Positions 1-9,693 of a stretch of 23,563 nt of DNA are shown piece after piece. Source of the DNA: Phellopilus nigrolimitatus (lineage: Eukaryota > Basidiomycota > Agaricomycetes > Hymenochaetales > Hymenochaetaceae); the NCBI GenBank assembly GCA_021029095.1, contig JAJOHG010000392.1, positions 1 to 23,563 of the forward strand, given 5' to 3'. The position numbers were made by a program, and so were the translations under genes. A model generated the notes under the pieces. That model did not search any database, was not told the DNA's origin, and saw only the letters and a list, made by a program, of their open reading frames with translations. Position 1 is the stretch's first letter. Each line of letters opens with the position of its first letter.

Positions 1-472
1 GAATTCTAGACCTAAGCTTCCACGAACTGACAAGGTTCTGGGTATTATGAGACGGCGGGAGGTAGACAATTTCCCAAACGCCCAATTGCGCAGAGCGAAA
101 TATTCGATCATGATTTGCATGAGGCATCGATCTTGACTTCGAGCAGAGCTTTTCGGGAAGCTGCAGCATCGTGCACAAAAAGAGTACAGGCCTTGTCCAA
201 ACCCGACGATTGAAAAACAAAGCAGTTGTGTGAGAGTAGAAGAAATCACTTTCGAGTCATTTTTTTCCCGCGTTCAGGAGCAACAGTGCCGTTGATTTAT
301 TAGAAAAGCGATGCCGGACATCGCTGCCTAGTGTCTGAAGCGACAAATAATGTTACAAGCGGTTAGGGAATGATTAGAAGAACGCCCGCCTGTTAAGGCT
401 TCGGAAATCACCGAGACGCTCCCACGCACCAGAAGGGTGCTTCAACGGTCTCAGCTCATGTTATTGCTACTA
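1..472. other. Left flank with no recognised gene
   Basis: I see no convincing coding region on either strand. A short open frame runs from base 2 to about 136 on the plus strand, but it has no recognisable motif and no clear splice sites. The sequence is of moderate GC content, unlike the AT-rich interior of the element that follows. It may be the 3' part of a gene cut by the EcoRI end, or the promoter of the SET gene displaced by the transposon. Neither can be decided from this window. Confidence 0.5.
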
Positions 473-583
473 GGGTCATTCAAAGTTGGAACGGAACGAC
501 GTTCCACTCCTGTCGGCTGCCCAGAAAGGTAAGAATTACTTCAGCTTATATCCCTGAGTCACAGGCCGTCACGCACCTGCTTC
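473..583 (+). repeat. Left terminal inverted repeat
   Basis: The outer 50 bases (473-522) match the right arm perfectly. The inner part to about 583 matches with substitutions and small gaps. The arm contains a 13-base internal palindrome, GGAACGACGTTCC, symmetric except for its central base. Confidence 0.85.
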
Positions 584-1272
584 CCGCGCTCTGGCGGTGT
601 CGATCACGCATATACCGCCGCCAAATAAGGAAGAAAAGCCTGTTATCTTCCTTTTGTGGCAGCGCCAATCACTTACGCGGTTCGTCAATTTCTACACCCA
701 CCTGTATGCTGCATATGTTCTGCTTTTCGACTCTCTTCGGCATGATTCTGAAAATATTTCCAGCATTTTCACATACATCTAGGGGACTTCTGACCTTTGA
801 AATATATTGTCTGTCAATTTTCAAGTGACCTCCCTCCTCTTGCAGAATAGATTTTCCCTTTCCAGAGATTTTTTTGACACCCTAAATAACCTCTCTATAA
901 AGCTATCATTGACCTGATTCTGCCTTCATTGTGCTTACAGTAACCAGTCAAAAGATAGCCTTGAGGTTTTACAACAAAAAGAAAAGCCCTGCCAAATCTT
1001 CAGACAAAATTCTCTAGACAAAAATTAAGCTGAAAACTTGCAGATGACTACCATCCAGCATAGTCTCTGCTGTGATAAATGAGCAAGGGACAAGACACCA
1101 ATTTTCAAGACAAACAACCATCATATTTTATTTGGCCTCATTGCAATGTAGCCATTTTTTTATAATTTTAGGGAATCATTATACACATATTACACATCTC
1201 AAGATTATATTAAGAACTTCTCAGAACTAAAGTGAGGGATTGAGGCCGGGCTGTTGAAGAGTCTGAATTTTG

Positions 1273-1381
1273 CAGAGGCAGGTAAGTGATGTAACGCCGC
1301 TTGTACTGTGCTGAATAATCCCTTCCTTTTTGGGCAGCCGACAGGAGTGGAACGTCGTTCCGTTCCAACTTTGAATGACCC
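1273..1381 (-). repeat. Right terminal inverted repeat
   Basis: This arm is the reverse complement of the left arm: exact over 1332-1381 and degenerate inward to about 1273. The plus-strand frame across it stays open into the SET gene, so the arm could in principle supply 5' UTR or extra N-terminal codons from an ATG at 1308. Confidence 0.85.
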
Positions 1382-1394
1382 TACTAGGTCCAGG

Positions 1395-2940
1395 ATGTCC
1401 GGGCCAGCAGCGGACCTGGTGGACTTGAAATATCGGAAAGCAGAAAAGAAAGTGTTAGGGGTGGACTATCAAAAAGCGGGGCCGGCACCCGTTGGTCGAA
1501 GCGAGCATGTTCAATTTGCTTCAAGACGACCGTGAGTTCCAGCATACTACTATAGAATCGCTACTTAAAAACCTAGCTCTCACTGTGAAAAACTAGATAC
1601 AAGCCAATGGCAATAACAGTACCCATTGTAGCTGCTCTACTAACAACTGTTTATGTACTGTTCATCGGCTTTGGAAAAGAGCTGCATCCACATCCAGTGT
1701 ATGACGGAGTCGCTTCTCCTGCTTTCGCCGTCGTCGATCTTCCCGGGCGAGGTAAAGGACTGGTCGCAACGAGAAACATCAAGGTTTTTCCTCTTTTTTA
1801 AAATCAATTTACATGGTGGAAATAACGCAGGACACCGTTAGCAAGGAGAATTACTAATCAAAGAGAAGCCTTTGATACTTGTACCGAGCTCAAGTATGTC
1901 CTCGGCGTAGCGCATGTCTGGGTTTTACTTACGAACTAGTTTGAAATATTCCAGCTAGTATGTCACCCAGTGTCCTGATCAAGCAGCACCTAAGCCTCCT
2001 TTCGCCAAGTAAAAGAAATGAGTTCTATTCTCTATCATACGTAACTCCTGCCAATGACCAGGTCCCAGCCTCCACTGAGTCACTCTCAGACGATGAAGTT
2101 GCACTTGCGATATTCCAGACGAATGCAATTTCAGCCGGAGAGAATGCTGGTATCTTCCCTTGGACCGCAAGGCTTAATCACGGCTGCAGCGCAGCTTTCA
2201 ACTCTGTTTACTCCTGGAGACCCGGAGAAGGAATCATCGTCGTACATGCGCTTAAATCAGTCAAACGTGGTGATGTACGGAATTCAGTGCAGAATAGGAA
2301 ACTATCTGTCATGCTGATCGTCCTGACGGATGCACAGGAGCTACTCACCACTTACACAGACACGAAGAAATCTCGCGAAGAGCGACAGTACGTCACCTAA
2401 AAGCATTTTCGAATAACATTCCCATTGATATAATCTATCCAGACACTATCTAAAGAGCTTCTACGACTTCCCATGTACATGTTCTGTGTGCTCGTTACCC
2501 GACCCTGAGTCTGCCGCTTCAGATGATCGCCTGACACGCATGAGCTCTCTAAGCCAGACCTTCGCGTCGTGGGGCCACGGACAGATCGATGGAAAGGAGG
2601 CGACGCGCATTGCGAACGAAATATGGACACTAGGTAAAGAGGAAGTCTACTGGAGCGAACGAGGGAGGCTCGCAGCAGATGCCGCACATGTTGCGGCCGC
2701 TCATTCCGAGTGAGTCTGTTATGTCAACTTATAAGTTGAGCTCATGTTCTTTCGTTTGCTTCCAGTGAGCGAGCGGTGGTAGCTTGGGCGTCGTTAGCGT
2801 CTAATTGGTATGCAATTGAGCTCGGAGAAGATAGTACTCAAGCACAGGAAATGCGTGCTGTCGTATCCAATCCACAATCGCACTTGGCTTGGGCTTCTAG
2901 GTATCCGCAGTTCGTAGAACTCCCGACGTCTGACGATTGA
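1395..2940 (+). CDS. SET-domain protein (putative lysine methyltransferase), 395 aa
   Basis: Exons: 1395-1531, 1597-1783, 1842-1893, 1955-2274, 2338-2387, 2443-2709, 2766-2940; all junctions keep phase. Seen: the SET entry motif GRGKGLVATRNIKQGELL near residues 96-113, the cofactor/catalytic core RLNHGCS at about 198-204, a GDELLTTYTD segment, and the cysteine cluster CTCSVC at about 260-265. This is the order in fungal SET proteins of the SMYD/SET5-like type, which transfer methyl groups from SAM to lysines. The target cannot be inferred. The first exon is less certain: starting at 1395 adds 49 basic-rich residues before a hydrophobic stretch (about 52-72) that looks like a membrane anchor. 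Starting at the ATG at 1607 gives 346 aa with that stretch at the very N-terminus. A membrane anchor is unusual for this family. The transposon ends 13 bases upstream of the first ATG. It is convergent with the peroxidase gene. Confidence 0.88.
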
Positions 2941-2994
2941 CGGTGATGGATACGATTGATACGATAGATATTATACGTGTAGCCCAGGGGAAAA

Positions 2995-3000
2995 AATAAA
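2995..3000 (+). terminator. Polyadenylation signal AATAAA
   Basis: A canonical AATAAA lies about 55 bases after the SET stop codon, a reasonable position for 3' end formation of that transcript. No transcript evidence is available here. Confidence 0.4.
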
Positions 3001-3225
3001 GTACAACGAGACAGTTTACTGGAGTGAAGGATTAGCTCCAAGTGACACATACGTGTACCTCACGAATCCATTCAATTACCTAATGAAAAGAAAAGAAAAT
3101 TACACAGACAGGTGGTAAGTAAGATCAGGCGAAAAAGACTAAGGGACAGGCCCCAAGAACTATGGTCCATGAAGAGACTATACCAGCAGTAACATCTTCA
3201 ATTAAATGGGCGCGTGCCAACTTGC

Positions 3226-5234
3226 TTAGAAACAACCACTCACCCCGAGAATTGATAACTTTTTGAAGTCATCCACGAACGTCTGCGAGCCTGAGACTAG
3301 TTCAATGTCCACAGTCGAACGCGATGCGGTCGTCATGTTTTTAACAGGTAGTATGGCGTCCTTCGCGGAAGAGTACAAAATATACCCGGAGTTCCCAAAA
3401 GGGTACTGAGCGAGAAGCTGTATGGGATACGCTACGACGCGGGGATTCTTCGCACCAATTTGGTCAACAGGCGTATGTATAAGTGCCTTTACGGACGACT
3501 GGTCCGGCATTTCTCTAACCTAAAATTCACATTAGTAATGTTGTCGGGATGTCTCAGCTCCAGTGGGCTAACCGCTGCAGAGATAGTACCGGTGACTCGA
3601 CCGTTTGATTCCGACATGCTACTGAGTTCCGGTAGCCACATGACCGAGTCTTGAATGGTGAAAGATTGTATTGCGAGAGGGGCTCGAGACACGGGAGACT
3701 CGTACACCGTGACAGTATACGACGAGATACCCCTCGATGGATCGACATTAATGGAGAACAAGTGGTAAAAAGTATCGCCATAAAGCGATGAGCCCTTTGT
3801 CGTTGCCGGATTGAAATACGCTTGGGCACTACACGACGCACTGGAGCTCCCATCGCGGTATTTGTATGACACACTTGTTTTGTGAAGAATATTCTTAGCA
3901 ATGGATTGATAGCGATAAGCCATAGAAAGGTTACTAACATCACCATCCTACTCGGATTCTCGGGGAAGCCCCTCGAGCTCAGAAGACGAATGGCGCCGGA
4001 GAAAGTCATACTCCCATCGAGATTAATTGTAACCGTGACGTCAACCGGTTTAATTGGTCTGGGCCCGACAGGTATAAGGTTCACGCCCCTTGGGACTGTG
4101 TTCAACATCTTTGAGATCACGCGAGTACAAATCGCGAAGAAGTCATCATTGGACTTGGCGAGGCTTTCACACAAATCCGTAGGTAAATTGGTCGGCGCAC
4201 ATCATGATGGAGATTAGATACTTACGTTTTCATCGTTACATTTTGGTCCGAGCTGAATATTCTCAGATCTGAACGGACCGTGATGTTCGGCGTGGTGACG
4301 AGAGGATCGGTGCTCTTCCCATCGATGTAATTCGTCGCGCTGGATGGGACGGATTAAAAGTGTTTCGTATCATTCATGCGTTCTTTCTTCGAGCTTGAAA
4401 GGCTAAACGCATACATGTGGTTGTCGAAGACATCGAACGTGTCATCGAGATGAACGCCCCCTTCAGTATTGTTAGGAGTCACGGCATTTTGAACGACATC
4501 GGGGAACCCATTTTGATGGACGGAGCCGATGGTGTGTCCACACGCAGTTAGCTGGATCATTTCGGTGTGATTAAATCCGGCACGAGCGAACTGCCCAAGG
4601 TGTGTTTCAAGAGTGCCAAACTCTTCGGGAACACCATAATCACCCGCCGCAGTGGCGTCGATCCGCCCGCCCTTGTACGGGATAAGAGGGCCGCTGCACG
4701 AGCCAATAGCCACGACAGTGCCGAGAGCGATCATGTCCGCCACTAAATCAAAAAGCTTAGTGGGTAAACACTGTAATCTCCGAGATTACGGACTGGAAGC
4801 GTATTTATTCACGAAGGGCGCAAAGAATGTCAGAGAGTCGTTCATTGCTGCACCGTGGCTCTCTTCTCGGTTTGTCTCAAAGCCAATCGAAGCGTCCAGA
4901 CCTCCCGTGCCCAAAGCGACATTTGCAGGCGCAACATCATGGAATGAAACTCTGTAATAATCATTTTTTTGTCAGTGACTATTTAAAAAAGCGTGGCTAG
5001 AATAAGAATGACGTACCTCACCCATTGCGAAGCGCTCTGACGGCCCAAGTTCTGAGCGCCTTGATTGTAAAGACTACACGGTGTCACCCCAGTTTTGAAT
5101 CCACCGTCATTATAACCTCCCGTGTCGACGAGGAGATGTTCAAGCTCGTTTACAAAAGCCGGAAAAGGATCATTACACGAGACGAATGCTGGAAGGACGC
5201 AGAAAAATGCCAAAGAAAGCCGAAAATACAACAT
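3226..5234 (-). CDS. Secreted haem peroxidase with long C-terminal extension, 550 aa
   Basis: Exons in transcript order: 5234-5017, 4951-4794, 4742-4415, 4339-4226, 4163-3944, 3893-3573, 3519-3226; all phases agree. Residues 1-20 form a typical signal peptide. The distal haem site RVSFHD (Arg73, Phe76, His77) is followed by GTGGLDASI, then MIALGTVVAIGSCSG and GRIDA, and the proximal His in LTACGHTIG (His195). These place it in the plant/fungal/bacterial haem peroxidase superfamily, which oxidises donors with H2O2. The family split is inferred: the protein is far longer than the roughly 350-residue lignin and manganese peroxidases and carries about 300 extra residues after the catalytic core, with cysteines and beta-like sequence, ending in a Ser/Thr-rich part. 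It looks like the ligninase-related secreted peroxidases found across many fungi rather than a classical ligninase. The final residues are uncertain: a donor-like GTGAGT near 3243 could splice to a further short exon. Confidence 0.88.
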
Positions 5235-5356
5235 TGTTGGTTGAGGACTTGTGGCGCCACTAGTCGACTTTTTTCGCCAAGGTGGGAAGGCGTCGCATAT
5301 CGTCTACATGTACTAGCTTAAGAGCTAAATATACGTCCGATTACAACCAGGGTGTC

Positions 5357-5699
5357 CTAATTGACGGGTAGATTTAGCACCGGGATAGAAACCATACGGG
5401 CAAAGCTTACTTCCGGCTCGGGTTCGATCCTGTTGATATGTGGCGTAATAATGAATTCTCGGCGCACCGTCTCTATAGTGAGCGCCGACGAAGTGCTTTT
5501 CAATGTCTGCATACCATGTGTTTGGTGCAGGTTAGGTAGATCTGGATCGAGAGCGCTGCCGGTCATCACAAATTGTGACTGTTTGTGATAACTTCGAAAC
5601 GTTAAATCGCCGTCGGAAGAATGAAAACGTGCTTGAAAAGCTCATGGAAAACATGGATATTGTCAGTCAAAACACTCACGAAGCGGTCGATTTTTGATT
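5357..5699. other. Unresolved region with spliceable open frames on both strands
   Basis: On the minus strand a frame runs open for nearly 100 codons (about 5650 to the stop at 5357), and a GTGAGT donor with a CAAG acceptor 48 bases on can extend it upstream. On the plus strand, 5361 to about 5480 can be joined across an intron (GTGAGC to GTTAG, about 58 bp) to a frame ending at 5699 that encodes a charged, coil-like tail with the segment NENVLEKLMENMD. I recognise neither product, and both cannot be real. The region lies between the peroxidase start and the HIT stop, so a small gene is possible, as is a remnant. The stretch 5700-5918 shows nothing I can support. Confidence 0.3.
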
Positions 5700-5918
5700 C
5701 TCACTGTACATTATTACTATGTTAGGAACCTGTACAGTGAATGATTTATGGATCGTCATTACTTCCTCCGAAATAAATCCCGCAACAACATCCCACAGAT
5801 CTTAGAATTGCTGTCAAATTATGTATTCCTTTTATGACCATCGAGGACACACTTTGTGAACGTTACGTACTAGCTCGGACAGACATAAAGGGCTGCTCAC
5901 AGTCGATTATGCGGGTGG

Positions 5919-6643
5919 TCATAATTTCGCGGCAATCTTTTGCACTAGTGCCTTTGCGTCCTCGTCATCCAGCTCTTCGCGCGCTTCAAACTCTTTCCGA
6001 TGCATCTCGTTTCGCGACAACGGACGAGAATGGTTTCCTTCCGATGATGGCAGGGCAGAGATCTTCGAAGTCGCGTCGAACGTCGGCGCAGGAATAATAT
6101 GGTAATGTACCTTGCAAGCCCACGTATCCAATTCAGGCCGGTTTCCTCGACTTATGAAAACCAGGAGTTACATACGTGTGGTACAGCCTGCGCATACTCT
6201 TGATTACAAACGACGTTCAGTGCGTTGTTGTCCATCGCTGATCTGGATGCTAAGTAACGGGAAGCTGTCTCGAATTTCCCCAAAACAGACCTTTCGTTAG
6301 CGCATTCGCGACTTTGGACACCGCCTGTCCCAGAGCGCCTGCGATATCTTCCGGCAGCTCAGACAGATGCGAGTAGTGTTCTTTTGGGATCACAAGGACA
6401 TGACCAGGCCTGAGAGGTAGGATATCTTCAAGATGAAGCCGCAGAGATTAAATTCAGCATCTGCAAAACATTAATATTCAAGCACGAGTGACCTAATATG
6501 ACGACGACCTTCTCATTTTCGTACACCTTGTGCGCAGGGTTTTTGCCTTGGACTATATGGCAGAAGGGACAACTATCAGTTTCGGGTGTCCACATTGGAG
6601 AAACACGTCGGTCAACGTGCGAATCGATTATGAACGAAGTCAT
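5919..6643 (-). CDS. HIT-family nucleotide hydrolase/transferase, 179 aa
   Basis: Exons: 6643-6493, 6425-6291, 6237-6176, 6110-5919; phases agree. The start at 6643 is the first ATG; a second in-frame ATG at 6595 would remove 16 residues. Seen: the zinc-type N-terminal motif CPFCHI at about 25-30, then DILPLRPGHVLVIPKEHY, and the histidine triad PHVHYHIIP with His116, His118 and His120 split across the last intron. HIT proteins hydrolyse or transfer nucleotide groups from substrates such as adenosine phosphoramidates or dinucleoside polyphosphates. The sequence resembles the HNT/HINT-like branch, with a fungal C-terminal tail rich in Asp/Glu/Lys. The precise substrate cannot be inferred. It is divergent from the methyltransferase gene with only 96 bases between start codons. 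Confidence 0.93.
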
Positions 6644-6739
6644 CTGGGAAGGTGACTCTGTCTAGCGATGGAAATATGAGCTGACTTAGGACTCGGTGGC
6701 GGCTGCGGCTGCCCGCCGATCCAGACTCTAACTACAACA
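6644..6739. promoter_or_regulatory. Compact divergent promoter between HIT and methyltransferase genes
   Basis: Only 96 bases separate the two divergent start codons, so both 5' UTRs and core promoter elements must fit or overlap here. A GC-rich patch, GGCGGCTGCGGCTGCCCG, lies at about 6699-6716; I see no clear TATA box. Shared regulation is an inference from spacing alone. Confidence 0.5.
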
Positions 6740-7981
6740 ATGTCTAGCGGAAATCTTTCTCGTTCTATGCGCGCAAATTACGCAGAGCATGGCGTATCAG
6801 AGGCAAGTATACTAGTATGTAACCTATACCAATTGCTCAATGTAAATCACACACAACCACAGTATTATACGAAGGTAGGAAAGACGTATCGCAATCCCCA
6901 TTTTTCCGGCGTGAAAGCGTGCTTGTTTGAGTGGATGAACAAGTGTGCAACTGAACAATTCCTTCCAGTTTTCTTCTAATATGAATGTGTTTTTGAAGAT
7001 GGTGGAAAAATGAAAAGAATTTGCCGAATGATTCTGACCCAGTCACTATTTTCGACATGGCCTGCGGTGAGATAAAAAAAATAAAAAAATAACCAGCGCT
7101 TTTCTCATTAAACTTTTCAAGGCAGGTGAACTTCTAACCTGAACGTCCAAGTAGCATTTAATGACTACTATAGGCAGCGGTGAAGCTACAATATGCGTTC
7201 TTCAATGGTACGAAATCGGTCGTCAGCTGCATAAGCGCAGCCTGCAATTCGCGTCGGGCACACATGTAGCCACGGGAAGCCCGCTTGCCATGAGCTCTGG
7301 CAAGGCCCAGTCGCATCCAGCGCTGCGTAGCCGTTGTCCGGAGCCAACAATTCTCGCCGCCGATCCGGTATGTTTCAGTCTTGCGAAGCTCTAATGAATG
7401 ACTATGAGTGTGATGACTGTTCAGTTTACGGTAGAGGCGTATAAAGAAAGGACTGGTATGGCTTGTACGCCACTATCTTTCAGGCATATTGCTGAGGGCG
7501 CTATGCCGCCACAATCCTCACGCCATGGTGCTGTGGCATCCGCTAATGTTGAGCCTCGGGGCCCAGACGCCGCGGACAAACCCGATCCAGGGAACTCGCC
7601 CGAATCTCGTGAAATAGAAATGGTGATATGCTCTTTTGCACTGCATCTGATAGAGTCCCCATCGGAGCTATTTTCGCTTCTCTGGGAGCTTAGTACCAAA
7701 GCGAAATGGCTGGTTGTGCTAGCCCCTCACAAGAAACCCGAGGTAAGCATATATATGTATCTAGTTTGAGAAATATTCAGGTCCAACATTCGTAGATTAA
7801 GGACGGATGGGGGTGGACCAAATGGGATGTGAATGCTTGGAATGCCTGTAGGATGAACGAGGGTGGCGGCGAGATTCTCAAAGAAAGGTATAGTGATATA
7901 TCTTCTAACCATTTGCCATGTACTGACTGAAAGTACCCCAGAGTGCATTGTAGAGTTTATAAGAGCTTGAACTACGTATAG
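6740..7981 (+). CDS. SAM-dependent methyltransferase-like protein, 284 aa
   Basis: Exons: 6740-6802, 6863-6942, 6999-7066, 7174-7367, 7425-7742, 7796-7887, 7942-7981; phases agree. Residues 65-74 read IFDMACGSGE, a good class I motif I for SAM binding. A later LAADPFTVEAYKER fits the strand-2 acidic loop, and EIEMVICSFALHLIE followed by WLVVLAPHKKPE fits motifs IV-V. The N-terminal segment EYYTKVGKTYRNPHF and the C-terminal WGWTKWDVNAW look strongly conserved in character. The substrate is not recognisable, and I know of no characterised homologue. Two segments appear to be insertions relative to the minimal fold: a Ser/Gly/Ala-rich stretch encoded around 7230-7330 and a Pro/Asp-rich one around 7500-7610. 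The first intron uses a GC donor. The gene is tail-to-tail with SHE9, with 91 bases between stops. Confidence 0.85.
6803..6862 (+). other. GC-AG intron
   Basis: The phase-0 join of 6802 to 6863 gives a smooth protein (GVSEYYTKVG). It requires the donor AG|GCAAGT, the strong consensus known for GC-AG introns. The nearby GT at 6807 would shift the frame, so the GC donor is preferred. Confidence 0.8.
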
Positions 7982-8072
7982 TTTGGACTGATGTATTATT
8001 CCAGAAATCATGAGTAGAGGATGCCGCGTTCAAAGATGATCTAGGGTAAATTTCTGTCATATCTATTCTTCC

Positions 8073-9392
8073 TCAACTACACCACGATCCCAACACGAAG
8101 CCAGCAATTCCGACACCAACCGCACCGACCGCAGCTGACACGGCCATTATTTGTCGATCGCGAGCTGCCTTTGCGCTCTGCTCGAGTTCTATCGGCGGTG
8201 AAACAGAGACAACGTCGACCTCCGCACTACCCTCTCCTTCCCTCATGGTGACGATCACCGCGGGTGTTGGTGGCTCAGCGCGAGCCAAAGCAGCCGCGGC
8301 AGCGTGCATCTCCACCAACAGCGCCTCCTGAGCTTCTTGGCGGAGCTTCAGGTCATTCAGGCCCCTTTCCACGACCCGCTGGTTCTCCTCGTTCAGCTCG
8401 ACGACCCTCTTCTCGAAGCTCTGCACGAGCCGCTTGCGCTTCCACGGCTCGACGAGGACGATCGCGAGCACAAAAACCGCGAGGTTGAGGCCGAGCGCTG
8501 CGAGCGAGCCGTACGTGCTCGCGCTGCGGATCTTGTCGGACCAGACCTGCTCCTCGTGGTAGCGCGCGAGGATCGCGCGCATGAGCTCATTGAACTGGCG
8601 CTCGACCGCATCATCCGCGCTCTCCGCGACGGCCTTCGCGCGCACCTCCTCCTGCTCGACGAGGTGGTCCTGCCGCACGAGCTGCGTGAAGCGCGAGACG
8701 TCCGCGTCCGTCCACGAGGACTTGCGCTGCAGCAGGTCATTGACCTCTCGCTGCGAGTTTGAGCGGCGGGAGACAGCGTCTTCGTACGCAGATTTCGCTG
8801 CTCGCGTCTGCTCGCGGATTTCGTGCATCTTGTGCTCTTGATTTTCATTCGTGTAACGAGTAGGGCTTCAGTGTACCGTATCGTAGAACAGCTGCAAATT
8901 GAAAATTCTCGTACCGTTCTCGGAGACCAGCTTCTTCAGCGACTCGATTTCATGATACCCCGTCACCTCATTCAGCCTTCCGCCGAGGCGGTGAAATGTG
9001 ACCTGCGCTGCGGCGGAGAAGTCATCCATCCGCGCGCGCAGCGTCGATGCATTTTGCATCGTCCACTTCCGCAGCTGCGCCCTCGCATCGTCCACGGTCG
9101 GACGAGTCTTCTCAGTCCACTTGCGCAGCTGTTCCTTCACATCATTGATTTCAATCGGAGACGGTGAAGGCGGAGGCGGACGGGCTTCCGAAGCACCGCG
9201 TTGTTTGCTGACGTCTTCCGCCTCTTGGGACGGCGACGGAGGGTCTAGTCCTGAAGGCGCTCCAGTTGTCTGCCCATCCTTCTCTGGTTCTTTGGAGCCG
9301 GACGACGCGAAACCGCGACGATAAGTTGCCAACGGAGACGAAAAAAGCTCAAGCGGGGCGACCCGCGTGGGCCGCCTGATGGTCCTTAGCAT
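8073..9392 (-). CDS. SHE9: She9/Mdm33 mitochondrial inner-membrane protein, 413 aa
   Basis: Exons: 9392-8915 and 8836-8073, with one 78-bp intron. The start at 9392 gives an Arg-rich, acid-poor N-terminus (MLRTIRRPTRV) typical of a mitochondrial targeting sequence. An upstream in-frame ATG at 9479 would bury that signal, so it is probably UTR. Next come a Pro/Ser-rich linker, heptad-like coiled coil (about 160-265), a membrane segment ALGLNLAVFVLAIVLV at about 271-288 followed by PWKRKR, a second coiled coil (about 295-340), and a second membrane segment at the extreme C-terminus (about 388-412). This order is that of She9/Mdm33, which spans the inner mitochondrial membrane and affects inner-membrane fission and cristae shape in yeast. 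Length is close to the yeast protein. The very GC-rich coding strand produces several long spurious open frames. Confidence 0.92.
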
Positions 9393-9693
9393 GAATGCGC
9401 ACAAGGTCAATGTACGTGCATAAGTAGTAATCGTCAGAGGACCAAGGATTAGTCTTGCCAGCCTCTCGTCGTGAGACACAATCTATATGTATTTCCAGTG
9501 CGTCGCATATAATATCAACAAGTTGATAAGGAGTAAAACGAAATAAAACAGAGCGAGTGTGGGTGTGTAGACGAGACGAGACAAAAAAAAAAGAGACGCT
9601 GACACACTGTCTTGCGGCACGAGCGTTAACTATGATATGTAGAGGGGGTGGGATATAAGGAAGAAGAAAAAGAGAAGAGGAATGCCCGTTAAT
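9393..9693. other. Intergenic: SHE9 upstream and P450 reductase 3' region
   Basis: No gene seen. The stretch 9527-9680 is purine-rich on the plus strand, with a short poly-A run at 9584-9593. It holds the SHE9 promoter and the 3' UTR of the reductase, which are transcribed in the same direction. Confidence 0.6.

Larger units (their letters stand above)
473..1381. mobile_element. Non-autonomous DNA transposon (MITE-like), 909 bp
   Basis: Bases 473-522 are the exact reverse complement of 1332-1381, a perfect 50-bp terminal inverted repeat beginning GGGTCATTC. Recognisable but imperfect inverted similarity continues inward to about 583 on the left and 1273 on the right. The outer flanks repeat directly: TACTA at 468-472 and 1382-1386. 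Because CTACTAG surrounds both ends, the duplication could equally be read as TA, TACTA or the 7-mer CTACTAG, depending on where the end is placed. The core (about 780-1240) is clearly AT-rich compared with neighbouring DNA and holds no transposase-like frame, so the element cannot move itself. The superfamily is undetermined: the ambiguous duplication prevents a choice between Tc1/mariner-like and other cut-and-paste families. It ends 13 bases before the proposed SET-gene start codon. Confidence 0.85.

Noticed and set aside
597..782. Plus-strand frame of 61 codons inside the transposon
   Set aside because: No resemblance to a transposase, no start context, and it sits in the AT-rich interior of the non-autonomous element.
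5405..5440. T-arm-like GGTTCGATCC suggesting a tRNA
   Set aside because: The flanking bases do not form the five-pair T stem, and no acceptor or anticodon arm can be found around it.
8304..8762. Plus-strand frame of 152 codons and other long frames at 8264-8848 on both strands
   Set aside because: They are shadows of the GC-rich SHE9 coding strand: very Arg/Leu/Ser-rich, with no motif, while the minus-strand frame fits She9 across its full length.
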